Source of the DNA: Isoetes taiwanensis
Lineage: Eukaryota > Streptophyta > Lycopodiopsida > Isoetales > Isoetaceae
Reading direction: 5' to 3'
Assembly (NCBI GenBank): GCA_021234155.1
Contig: JAJEKV010000006.1
Coordinates: forward strand, 28,442,271-28,506,270
DNA length: 64,000 nt
Shown here in pieces: positions 25,611 through 39,246 of the stretch (its first letter is position 1; every line of letters begins with the position of its first letter). Made by a program: the position numbers and the translations under genes. The notes under the pieces are model-generated. The model saw only the letters and a program-made list of their open reading frames with translations, did not search any database and was not told the DNA's origin.

Positions 25611-28600
25611 TCACCACCTATATGGTCGTGGATTAATTATTCATACACGCTACTTGTCAAATTGACAAATGGCACTACCCTCTTTTGAGTTGTTCTCCCG
25701 CATTCCAATGGCTTCCAACCATTGTTGACTAGTCACCTCCTTCTAGGGTATCTAGATATGGTCCGGGCAAATGTTTCCAACCATTACTTTAGTGCCTAAA
25801 CATCATTAAGTTCTCGCAAATGAACTTACATATTCCAAGGATTATGTCAATATCCCATGACAAGATTACCACTCAACGACCTCTTAAGAGAGGCCTCCTA
25901 TTAAAAAGAAAGGGTTCTTGATGAACCTCAATTCACCATGTTGTCCCCGGGACATGAAACTCTTCCTTCCTAAGCCATGCACCAAATCTTTAAAGAGTTT
26001 TTCATCTCTTTGCCGCTTTTTCAAGTTTAAGTCTATCTTTGCATGTTAGCAAAGACCATCCTTCATGTTAGGTAATAACCTTCCTATCCACATTGCTAAA
26101 TATCATCAATAAGGGTCCTTCATTCCTTCTCTTCTTCAATATGTTTTCTACGCCTATGATTGATTTTTAATATCCCGCCCTTACGCCCGGCACAACGCAT
26201 ACATATTTCACCCTTTGGTCGTGGACCTTTATTGATGCGTCTTAGTTAACCGCCTTGTAAGCTTTATGCCGCCATTATATGGCCCCTATGTTGTTAACCC
26301 ACCTATCATTGGGGTTATGGATTCAACGTTGTCCTACATCCTAGAAATGATAGTCATTATATTTCTCTGTCATGACGCTATATGCCTTTGTTGTGGCATT
26401 CCAAATGACTTGGCATCCTCATTTAAGCCATAGTCATGGCCTAAGTTAGCGAAGGATGCCTTTGTGGAATCGTAAGTTACCCTGAATCATCAAGGTGCCC
26501 CGGCCAGTATTTTGTGAGATTTTCTACAATTACCTATGTTTGATATAACCCTACTTGTATGTATGTTCAAGTCCTCAGATATTCTAACTTACACCTCCAT
26601 TAACCCATGATGCTTCACTTCACTTTACGTCCTGTATGGATCATGTGGGAAAGCTAGTCTTAGGTGTCCATGCAAGACACATTTGAACTTCTAGCGGTAG
26701 CTTCTATTCGATACCTTTCCGAATTGTACTATTGTACTATTCAACCCCATCATCTTATGCTTCATTCTATTGGTAGTTGACATTTATTTCAAAGTGCCAA
26801 CTACAACATCATATCTTAGCATGCAACAAATTGAATGTTGTTTTGCACATTCAAACATACTCTAAACCCTTCATCGGTAACTTTGGGATACACTCGTCTT
26901 TTCTCTCCTTGATGTCGCCACTCTCCAAGATGTTTATCAGATATGTATATAGTATGTACCTAATAAATATATATCCTCATTCCATTAATGCTAGAGCTCT
27001 CACAGAATTTAGCTAAAGTGTAACCTTTGGTAGTTCTTTTCAAACAAAACCATTGCCTATACACCCTTTTATGATATGGATTTGTTCACGTACTTCCCAA
27101 ATGGATGTAGGGGCTAACTCTATGTTGGACTTGTATATGCTTGCCTATATTTTGATAGGGTCTCTAGCTATTTTTAACCATTCCTTTAGTGCCTTATGGT
27201 ACTTTAACCCCATACATAAACTATGATTCCTCCACGGGATTATGCCATAATTCCGAAAGCTACTACCCCACATGAGGAGCTTTTCTAAAGGCTTCTTTTT
27301 CACTAAGGATCCTTTGTGTCCTCAATATCAACCACGCTTTTAGTCACAATTAACCTATTTTCCTTAAGTTATTATGTGAACTTCTCAGCTTTTGATCAGC
27401 TTCAAATGTTGTCGTCTTTGGCTCCCTTATAATGAAGCGGAGGCACTAAAACCTCTTGGTCTCTTAATAGGAAACCCAACGCTTCAATGTTCGTTAGTAA
27501 CCGCCATGTAGTTATCGATTCCTTACACCTTTAGGTTTCAAGTCATAATCTCTAAGGGGCCCTATGCCTTAAGGCAACGGATCCTCCACCTTCTACTTCA
27601 AGATCCCAGAATTGTTCCCCGAGTAGGGTAACTCTTAGATATATAGACTAATGGGTCTATATAATCTCACCCCCTCTCGATAGGGACGATGGGGATGCCT
27701 TGTATGGCGATTAAAACCTCTTCTTCTTCTTCTTCCGATCTATACACCTCGTCCTTGATTTTTTGAATTCAGTTAAGTATTGCCCGCTTTCTTGTTATCC
27801 CTAGAGGTATAATCCCCAAAGTCATCGCATTCTTTCTTTTCTTCCATCAAGAAGACGCGATATTTTATACATCTTTTTATTCCCAAAACCAAATAGATGC
27901 TCTCTCGACTTATAACTGCCAGTAATTCATTGGTATCTAGAACCTTCGAAGAAGTTAAGCTCTCATTATCACTTATTCCAACACCATTCCAAATCATCCT
28001 CGGATGTTTTTGAATGTAACATCACCGTGATATGCTAGACTTACTCTAGCTATTTTCACTTATTTAAACTCTTTCCATATCCCTTAGTACGACGATCTAA
28101 GATAGTCAACTCCAACCATTGGGATAGCTTGAATGCTCATCTCTACTTAATCCAATATCTTTTGTATATAAGCATATCATTATGCCGATTCTTTTAAACC
28201 TTGTTAGGTAATATTTCACTTTCGCCTTGTACCTAATATTCTACTATCTTCTAATATGACATACATCTGAATATCTAACGACATCCTCGATATCCTCCAC
28301 TCAGAGTATTTGATACTACTAAATCCTTCCTATATTCAAGACCACTACGTTTGTTATTATGTGATATAGTACCAAGGTTCGAGCCAACCCCAAGTCCGAC
28401 TCATATGTGATTCTTTTTCACATAGCCACCTAGCTATGTTCATACTAGCAGCCAATTTATTTCCTCAACTTCGGTTATCCGTACCATAGGACATGATGTG
28501 GTTTCAACACCACACTTTCTAGACTCTCTAGCCTTAGTTTCCCTTGATCCTCAAGCTCTAGTCACAAATTCCACAGGGGGCAGATGCCACCTGTTCCTAG

Positions 28601-28914
28601 TGGACATGTTTAACGCCCGTATAAGAACTCTTTATCTTCATTACTTAGTATTCATATGGAATGTGAACTAAAAGTCCTATTATACACCCTTTCTTTTTTT
28701 TTGTTATGTTTTACCAATATGTAGCACAATAACAGGGGTTACTTTAGATTTTTATCACGTTTTTTCACATGGTTTTCCCATGATTTCGTTTGTTGTATCT
28801 GCTGAGGTGTACTAAATAGTATTTCTAGAGTGCACCCTTTATGGGCCGTTGATTTTCGCTTGGTTGGAACAATCCAGGGTTGTTGTCTTTCTCTGCATGT
28901 GTTTGTGCATCAAC

Positions 28915-29083
28915 ACGTGCATGTGTATGCGTATGCATGTGCACATGCATAATGCATGTGTGTGCATGTGCATGTTCATGTGCATAAATGTGTACGTATA
29001 TGCATGTGCATGTATTGCAGATATGTGAAGTGCAAGTGCATGTGCATGTGTGCATGTGTGTGCATGTGTGCATATGCATGTGT
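28915..29083 (+). repeat. (TGCATG)n microsatellite, copy B
   Basis: Same class of tract as 3,286-3,450, with altered unit order and a few interruptions ('cataaatg'). Purine-pyrimidine alternation continues through most of it. Open frames over it are artefacts. Confidence 0.88.
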
Positions 29084-31151
29084 ACTTGCCCTCTTTGATT
29101 CTTATTGCCAGTGGATTTTGCTACCCACGAGATGGATTTTGCTCACACTTACAAAGGTATTTGTTTTTTAATGTTTCTTCCCAGCATTAGCATAATGTTT
29201 TTACAAGGTATTGGTTCCAGATTCTACAATTAGTCTTTGCAAAACCCCCTTTTGTTTCAAGTAGATTCAAAAGAGTTTAGAGTTTAGGGCCCTCTGCTTG
29301 CTTCCAACTTGATATTCCCGGCTGCCCGATTGTTCATAGCAGCCAGCCTTTAGCTTTCAATCAACAAACGAATTCTTATGCAATACAATGGAAGTGGATT
29401 ATTCCACGCCCATTTCCATGTCATGCGATCAAGAAAACAAGCAATGGCCACAAGAATGCATTTATATTGTAGGTTTGGAACTTTAATCAACCATAAGGTG
29501 AATCATGCATTAACTTTAAGCTAGAGATGGAGCATCCAAAATCATATGGATTGATAAACAATGGTGTCATTGTGAAAGAGAAATAGTTGTAGCTAAGTAA
29601 ATAATATGTAGTATAATAACAGGGGTTTTTTTGTGTTGCAAACTTTATGACTTTCTAATAATGGGATCAATCTGCTCTATCTTTATGGTAACTTTTACTT
29701 ATGTTTTATTTGTTTTATTGTGATCAAATTCAAAAAGCTACGTGATGAAAGCCTCAAATAAATTCTAGTTTTTTTAAGTTTGAATTCTAAAATGTTTGTC
29801 ACACCTAAAGGAATCTTGTTATATAGTATAGCAAATTTTGTACTTGCATACCCCACAAACGAGGAACTTTATGTACAGATAGATTAAGGAATAAGGGGTG
29901 AATATGCCTATCCAATGTAGCTCGTCTCTAGTCACCCCCGTAGGAATATATTAAATGGTCCTAGTACGATACACCAACGGAGCTACTCCCTGATACACAC
30001 ACTATACCAAGTCCAAAGCACATTCTCTCAGGTGAGATGTTCATTGGGCACCTACCTTGTTCATACCTTTACTTTGGTCTATTCAAAGTGTCCTTCCAAA
30101 TTCTCTCAGATTTGAAACGTTGTTTACAACAACTTTCAAGCACCTTGTCTCCCACTTGTTGTGGGTACATTACTTGCCTCTAATGTATCATTAGTTGGAG
30201 GTGAACTTTCCTTCATAGTCTAGCTTCACCAAAGCTCCAACATACATTGTAGCTTTCAGATGCCTGTACCTTCTGCTAGCAAGATAAGCGTATCCACGTG
30301 GCTATGTGGTCATCTTACTCATGCATACCCTTGCACCTTTATTGCACACCTCAGAACATCAATCTCCTACTTTAAACACAATATATGCGCGTGAATTTAT
30401 AATCCGTGACTTTATGGATCCGCATCCTCATACGACATTATTCTCTACCTTTCCGGACTGATTCAAGTAGCAATAGCTATAAATGCTCCGTCGACATTCT
30501 ATACCTTCACCACCATTGTCGAAACCTACACTTCTAAAGTGATCTCCCTTTCATGAGCTGGGTACTTATAATCCAGTTTCCACCTTAGTATAGTACCTCT
30601 TTAACGTGGTCTATGGTAGATAATCATAAACCACTTCTCCATCAGATACATGGTGCTATATCCACTCTCCTTCTACGTTGAATGGCAATATATACGCCGC
30701 ATGATAAATCAATCCTCGTAATTGTTAGGTCCAGCGTTTCAATCGGATAACAAACATCGTCATACCAATTTTCTCGAGTATCCATCCAAAATAAGGATAC
30801 CTTACCACTCCTTATTTCCAACATTCAACACTTCTACTTCAAGTAAGAGTCTAGGACCTGCTCAGCCATCACTATATAAAATGTGCCTGAAGGACCAGGA
30901 CATGTTTTCGATGCCCGGGCCGTGGGTCACCATAGTCACAACTTCCCCGTGGATACAAGAGGATTGCATGGTTATAGCTACTTGACATGCGATTCTAAGG
31001 TACCAATTTAGCAGTGCCATGTCGAATGTATATGTTAGATGTACCTGTGCCATGTAAATATAAGAATGTCTCTATGTGTGATAATATACGAAAATAATAA
31101 TAATATAAATAAGTAATTCAAATGTGTACTGACGTGAATATAACCTATGGT

Positions 31152-31234
31152 TAGAATAGAATAGAATAGAATAGAATAGAATAGAATAGAATAGAATAGA
31201 ATAGAATAGAATAGAATAGAATAGAATAGAATAG
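31152..31234 (+). repeat. (AGAAT)n pentanucleotide array, copy B
   Basis: About 16 uninterrupted units, two fewer than copy A, and without the AGGAT variant unit. Because the right flank is identical to copy A for about 370 bases, array length is one of the few clean differences here. Confidence 0.95.
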
Positions 31235-32214
31235 AGTGGGAGTGTGGAAATATTAAAGATAATTAAAAGGAGAAAAGTATTTAACCACATAGTCAAATAT
31301 AATACAATGAGATAATTATGTATGTGTTACATAAACTATAGAAGGAATAACGAGACTTAGATTATGTTATAACAAGGTCATGAATAATAAATGATGAATA
31401 GAATAGAATAGAATAGTAATTAATAGAATAGAATAGAATGTGTGTCTGTAATTAATATTAAAGTATATAGGTAAAAAAATGTCAGATACAGTACAATATA
31501 TAATTGTATTAAAGGGTAAGTATAAATGTGAGGGGCATGTAAAACACTGACAATAGCAATATACGAGTTGTTAAAACTGTAAGGAAATAAGAAAACAAAA
31601 TTTAGATACAAAATTATTTAGGGCTCACTATAATAAAACAAATTGTAAGGTGAAATCCAAAATATAACAAACATATGACCCTAGCTTAATAGCATTGAAT
31701 GAGTTGTAGTATGATAAAATTATAATTGTCTACTATATAAAAAGAACAAATACAAGTTCTTTATATCTATACCCGCTTATAATATAATGGAGCTACATCT
31801 ATGTGTACGTGCAATGAATTCAAAATTAGGTATACTGTGGAAAACAAAGGAGACTTCCACAAACCTTGATCAAGGACTTTTTGACAGCCCCGGAAGATGA
31901 TCATTTTTCTCGACCTATACCTCTACCTTTTATATCCCGTGAGTTATAAATTGCACATTACAAGTCATTTCAAACTTAATCACTTTGAAAATATGACAAA
32001 GTTTTTGTAACTTATAATCTCAATGCTATCTCTTTAAGGAGGGAGACTTCCTTCCACTGTAATACGATGTGTTGCCCTACAACAAGAGTAGTCTTGATGC
32101 TAAGGACAACATCATTTTGAAGATGAATGGACGCTCCACGATTTATATGCCTTTTAAGTATAAATACATGACACGCCACTATGAATAATTAATGAATAGA
32201 ATAGAATAGAATAG

Positions 32215-35160
32215 TTTTTTAACGGCCCACGAGAGACCAATAGGTCATGGGACCCATACAATGGGCTAAGACAATCATTACTACTAGGATTAAAAACCCC
32301 ACACTAAAGATTTTCAAAGGGAAAACCTTTGCGGTAATGATGATACTAGACAAAGTGAGATAATGACTACTAAAGGCTCAAAGAATTGCGCACGCTAATC
32401 TGAACCTCAAGCATGTATAATGCCAAGTCATACCAATGATGGTGCTCCGAGAAGTTATTAGGAAGCGTGAAATGGAATGCTAAGGTCAAAAATAATTCCC
32501 GCTATCTCAAAAAGGTGGCAACCTTCCGGAAGAGTATGGCTTTCATCTTCAATAACCGTGAATCCGGGTAACATAGTCTGCTTCTACAAGCGGCAAATCA
32601 CGTCAGCTCCCATCTACCATCTCAATCAGAAATTCTGTGAGACCCCGCGCTAATTGATGCAATAGCTACAAGCTTGTTCTCGACAATGAAGCAAGCAAAT
32701 AAGCTTGGGGCCCTACAGTGCCAAGGTGGGACTTATGTGTGCATGATAATGACCCGCCACTTGGGCCAAAAGTAATCACGACCCATATCTTTTGAGAAAA
32801 AACGACCATTGAGATATTGTTGCAAAGCTCGGGATCAACCGCAAGCATCGGTTTCAGTTCTCGTTCCAATCCAGCAAACCATGTAGTGCAATGCTCTTTT
32901 TCCAACATCGCTTCAAATCACCGAGAGATTCAACCATGGCAAGTGCAAGAATAGAATACCTAACATCATCCATGTGGTGCACCTTGCCCGGATATAGTGG
33001 AGATGGCGCTTCATGGCGTAATGTTGAAGAGGCCAAAACCCGCCTCTTTGTAAAAGAATAGCATAGGGTACCGTTGTTTTTTTAACTCCGAGGTCATGAA
33101 GAGAAAGGACTTTGCATCCGCCCAAGCTCTCCCAAGCACTAGCACTAATGGGGTGCCCCCCACACCTCGTAATCCATAAAAAGGAAACAGCTCTACCAAA
33201 GCCCGAAACAAGTGAGCTTCCCGTGGCCAATCATGAATTTCTGAAAATAATTGTTTTGCATTGCATAGAGTGCTTCCATCCAAAGTACCCACCGCTTTTA
33301 TTAATCGCTCCCAAAGTGTGTTCTTACAGTCCTACACCAAGATACTTTGTAGCTATCTATAACTTCAACCGTGGCTATCATAAAGCATATAGGGGAACAT
33401 TGTGGAAGATTGAACTACCAAAAGCTTGGTCTTTTGGAGATTAACACGCAGACATGTGTTCTCACAAAAGCCGGGCAGAAGCATGTAAATGTTAGGCCGC
33501 ATACTAGCAAATGCAGATGTGCTGCAGGAAACATCATCACGATACATAAGTTGCCTAATGATATAGTGTGCCAAATGTGGACCTCCTAGCCATGATTATC
33601 AAGCCATTCTTCCAATTGATCAATGTACAAGCCAAAGAATGTAGGAGATAAAGGGCAACCGACAAACTCCAATATTGCTAGTGATTTGAGTACCCGATCT
33701 TTGGAAATTTAGCAAAACCCTTTCATAGAGCCGAGCAAACCGTGATTTTGAAGATCTTGTGGAACCCCAAGTGCAAGCTGCCAAAGAAGCAAGCTGGTAT
33801 CAGATCAAAAGCAGAAGTAAAATCCACAAAGCATATATAGATGTCTTGTTTCAAACTTTGACTATGCTCAATAAGCATGCGCATGTGAAAAATATGGTCT
33901 ATTGTAGAATGGCATGGACGAAAGCATGCCCTGTCCTACAAAGACGATATACACCAAAGATGTTCTTCCATAATGTCAATCGCTTCTCAAGAAGATCGCT
34001 AAGAGCTTTGAAAATATGGAACTTACCATGATCATGCTTATCACCGCTTTGTAAATTGGTACGACCTTCTTGATGGTCTTAAGTTTACGCAAGCCTTCTT
34101 GCAAAGCTTGATTTAAAAGAGAGTAATGATGATTGGAAGCAATAGCGGACCCACATTTAAACAGTGCATTGCAAACCTTGAAGATCGGGAGATTCTTGCC
34201 ATTAGATAGATGTCAGCAATCCTTCTTTTGGCTTCCTCCTCCGTGAATTGGAGAATATCACCTACCAAAGGAGGCATGTAATTAAGGACCCTGTGATGAT
34301 CATATAAGTGGACCAATCGCCATCCCATTGCCGTGATAGAAATATGTCCAAGGGTAGGAGGTGGTCGATATAATATTTTGCGCCGTAAGGTCCGAGGCTC
34401 AACGTGAAGATAATTCAAACATTTGCTTCGATGCTCAAGAACAAAGCGTGCCTTCTTATGCTTCAAAACAGGACTTATAATTACAATGGCATTATGTCAC
34501 AGATCCGCCTCAACTATCGCTCGCGAATTGTTTTTAAGCTGCTTGCCTTCATCAAACTAGGCATTTCTAGGAAAGGATTTCCTACCAAAGATGAGCAACA
34601 CTAGAAGTGCGTGTACCAAAGCAAGAGATGCAAAGTAAGCAAAGCATCAAAGAAATGTTGCATTACGCCTTGAAGAGTTGGGTAATCCAAAATACCGCAA
34701 GAGCGGGGAGCTAATGTCCGCTTCATATTCAAAAAGATCTAGAATAAGTCAAGCGAATGCGAGGGGCAGGAGCCTGGATAGCAATGGGTTGAAGAGGTGG
34801 AAGCTGCCACTTTAATGACAAATAAAGTGGATAGTGATCAGATTTTATCTCCTCATCTCTATGCCTTGTGCCAATTCGAAAATCTGAAATGAGATCTAAG
34901 GCTTGCGCTTGGGAAATGACATAATCAACAACACTAGTACCACCACCCTGCCTATCCTATCTGCATGTAATACCTTTAGAGTGTGGCCATTGCTCTAAGC
35001 CATTACAAAGTACCATCTCAAAGACTTCACACAACTGGATGAGCTCCCTTCCAAATGTTGAGACGGGTTTGTTAGCATCAGGCGATGAACGTGGAAAGAT
35101 TGTATCATTAGCAGACATCCATAAAGGGTCACAAACATCCTCAAGCATGAGTTGGCACAT
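32215..35160 (-). mobile_element. 5'-truncated LINE, copy B
   Basis: Duplicate of the LINE at 6,609-9,545, minus strand, with the same truncated end and the same AGAAT tract at its 3' end (about 32,195-32,214). The endonuclease part at 35,160-34,957 is identical to copy A. The reverse transcriptase core (33,574-33,365) reads YRDD in place of YADD and keeps 'RVNLQKTK'. A 117-codon stretch at 34,466-34,113 lies between the endonuclease and reverse transcriptase. Frames are broken throughout. Confidence 0.85.
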
Positions 35161-38100
35161 TACTTATTCATAAGCTAAGGTTAGCTATGTTAATTATTAA
35201 TTATTAAGGTGGAAATCTAACCCAAAACCCTAATTCGAATTTAGAGCGTAACCTAATATTAAAAGGGGCATATTAGCCAACCCAGAGTTGCCACCTGGCC
35301 CAAATCGATTGGGCAAGAGAGAGTTGCTAACTTGGGACCCAAATTGGGGTTTTATACGCCCATTTGCCCCAATTCGAATTGGGGGAGGTTGGTGGAGGAG
35401 GAGCTGTTGTTCCACCCTGTTCTAGCCATAAGGATGGAGAACCAGAGAGATAGTGGATCTAGCTATGATCCCAATTAGTACGTAGATAGCTTGGATTCCT
35501 AGATAGTCATACGACTAACCCTTGTATATTCAGAAGGTAGCTAGGATTAACCCTTGTATGAATAGATGTATGGTTGATCTCTATTTTATGTTCTATTTGA
35601 AGCTATGGATGGATGGATGTATAAGGATAGCTTTCTTTCGCTCCTCCTGTTGTATGGATAAAGGGGGTAGAGACCTAAAGGCCATCTAGAAGTAGAGATG
35701 TTCCTAGTTAGAACCCTTAAAACCCAAGAAATGCGGCTCAGGCACAAGAGCCAACCCGGCCGGGATGCTATGATATGGTTGACACTGGATAACGAAAGTG
35801 ATGGTGAATCCCGGGGGTGGGTCTTGCCTAGCTGGCTCACAGGGACTCCTATAGTGTGCTAGGCTTTATAGCGGCCACCAGATGTGGACCGGTATGGGTC
35901 CGACACTCTCGGCGCCAGGGAGATGCCTATATGAACGCCCACGGGCTCGAACGGCCCGGGTGAGCCAGCCTTTAGATTTAGGGGAGTAAGCCGAGTATGC
36001 AGGATCAATGTCACCGAGGGGGACGGTTCTCAAGCACACCCAAGGATCCGCATGCTCGAGGAGGAGACGCCTCTCGGACCCGGCCTCATCTGGACCGGGA
36101 GATGTAACCCGGTAGTAGTCCCAGGGGTGATTTCTTGGGATTGCGTCTCCTGAGGGCTACTAGCACATCATAGCATGATTCAAATTTATCCTCGCAAAGT
36201 GTGCACGGGGAGGCTGGATGGAGGAACTACCCTAGCCATTGTCTTATGCCAGCCAATGCCATGTTATACCCTCTGCCTCATTGTTATCTTGAGGCCCCCG
36301 ACCAGGAGCCCTCATGGAGTCTGAGCCTGGGTAGAGCCCTTAGTTATGGTGTATTTCCTTTGTTATGTTGGTATTCTATTGTTAGTTGTATTGATGACGA
36401 TGGGCCACCCTTCGTGGTGGTATATTATTTATTAGTATTGTTGCTAGGTGCTAATATATATGTACGCTTCTGCTATATAGGATTCCTATAGAAGGCGTGG
36501 GACGAATGACACCTCCGTCCTTCTTCACTACACTTGGCCATCACAAGTGGTCCGAGTCAGACGGAGGGCCTTTCCGTGGTGATGGATTCGCCATGGGAGG
36601 GGAATTTCCTGTATTTATACGATGGGAGCATCGTATAGATTCGGGGAGCGTAACAATCTATCTGGTCTTATCAAATCTGTGATTGCTGGGCTACTTCGAC
36701 TTTGATCTTGAATCCTAGCTATAGTAGTTTGGTCATCCCTAAAGCTTCCATGACGTTTACAAAATGACGCATATAGAAGCATACTTGAATCTAATCATGG
36801 CAGCCCACATCAAACCTCAGTTAACTTAGCAAAACCCCACTGAAAGAAAAAGATTGATGCTGCACTAGCTCTGACGTGTTTAGCTAATCCTTCTGGTGCA
36901 ATCCTTCTTTGGCCTCCTCAACTTTACAAAACTCCAAAAGCTCTCTCTTGGGAAAATCCTTTTTCAAATAGGCGAAACCCTTGCTTATATGCACTCCAGG
37001 CTGCATGCGTGCTAAGCATGTGTACATACGTATAAAAATATGTATACTTACCCATCAAGTAACCAGGTCCATTACAGTCTCCCCTTCTAAAATTTAATCC
37101 ATGTCTTCGTGGGTCGATTATAGATTTACTGAAGCAATCTGTGATTCCAACTTCTCAAATATAGGATAGATCTAGCTCAAATCAAAACTTGCTCTTAGAA
37201 GTGCAACTGCTATCCATCTTATTAGACGTGCCAGCACCTTCATACCAGCAAGCCTCTAGATACTACTCATCCTTTTGAAGATAGCATCTCTATATGTCTC
37301 TGAAAGAAAGACCATTAGCATTATAATTTCAAAATCTCAACTTAATCTGTAATCTGCCCCCAAAGATCCAACATTGCTCTGATACACAACTATGACGAGC
37401 CTACTGAGTTGACCCTCCTGGCAACTCTCTCTGGGCAAAACTTGCACAAATTCTAGGTTGATAGTATTGGTGAGGATTCTTATGTTCCAGTATCTATTAC
37501 GAACAACATAAATCCAGAGAGATTACATAATCCACAATATTCTCAATATACACAATATCAAACTGAGCAAATCGAACAGAACTTCTAGCTCTAGATCTCA
37601 GCCACGGTCCCGGCTATATTGTTGCCATCAACTCTACATTGCCTTGCGGATTAACTGCACATGCACTCAATGGGGTCAATCCTCATAATTAATTGGGGAT
37701 CCCTGGCTGCCTCTGCATGTATGGAAACATCTTGAAAATCTTAGATAACAAGAACATAAGCACAAGCATAGACGGAAGATCCTAAATTATAAGTTTTAGC
37801 AGGGAAAATTGTACCCTTGATGGGTCCTTTTAAGGATTAATGGACTACTAGATATTTTGAGACGACTTAGCGTTGCATCCAGCTAGTATGGAGCCTCATG
37901 CAATAGTCCCTATGTTAACTACATTGCAATATGTGCTCTGCAGTAGAACACCTTTTTAAATAAATTTCATCTTATTGAAAATATCTTATCCTAATCTTTA
38001 ATAAAAGTGAAAATAAAATGTTAATGTTTATTCATATACCGTGAAGACAATTCTTCGTGAAGACAACTTTTGAATTTGGGGAGCCATAAAACTATGTTAG

Positions 38101-39246
38101 TATATTTACAACAAAAATGCTCTTCATTTGGAGAGTATTTTTAGAAAATTAGCCCAAAAAAAAAAAAAATCACTCCAAAAATGATTGAGCAAGTCTTGGT
38201 CTTTTGCCTTTCAAAAAGTGATAATCACAAAAACACATAATGAAACAAGAACACAAACTTTGCACATTAGCTAGATAATTTTGTCTTACCAAGCAAACAA
38301 GGGAACATAAACAATACATAACCCCCTTCTTAGCATCTTCTACCTCCTCTCACATGAATGTCTTATACACTTCAAAGAGCCAAGGAGATGCAACCATATA
38401 ATAGCTAACAATTTAAAAGGGTAGCTTTAACTCGGGTTTGCTTAGGCGTTTTGGCTGGTCCTTTTTTCTGGGAGGGGTTTTCATGACTTTCTTTTCAGAT
38501 TTGCTTTGTAGATGGTCAGCTGAAAGTCAATTCATTATATGAAGAATTGAGTTTCAGAAAGCCAAGAATGCTGTTCGAGTCATCATGGACATTAAGCAAT
38601 GTTCATCTGAACTCATTTCACATTCCTTTTCCCATGCAAACATCTCCTAGATCTGCTCCTTATGTCCACCCTGGTGCAAATTACATAAACCTGTATGTTT
38701 CTTTGACCCTAGCAATTGCTCATTTTCTGTGCACCTAATCAATATCTGCACACGAACCGTGCCAGTGCAATCCAACACTTGATATTACAAACCTGCTCTA
38801 ATGGTGTATTCAACAACTGAAATCAAGGGTAGTACAAAGGAGATTTCATGCCTCCATTAATATGAAACTAATATCAATATGCTTCAGACAAAACAATACA
38901 TTGAACACCATGCTGCAGCTGGGCCTGCTTTGAATGTGTCGAATGGTAGATTCTTCTAAATTTCACCCCTCGTTTTGCAAACTGTGCACTGTAAATTCCA
39001 GCAAATTCAAGCAACACCATCAAGGAATATGTGCCTTCACAAAGCTGATGGTACTAATAGATAGGACCTCTAGCCCCAGAAGAGCCGTATGTTGTATATG
39101 CCAACTCAAATAGTTGATATCAGTGCCTATGCCACACGCCTTTTCTCGAATAAAGCATTGGAAATACTCTTTACTTCTAAAAAAGACGAGTATCAGAATC
39201 TGGAATATCATTGTACTTAGAAAAATCTTGCAGTTGCAAGTAAATA

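Noticed and set aside
31072-31296. Minus-strand frame of 74 codons with repeated 'FYSIL'
   Set aside because: It is the translation of the AGAAT array.
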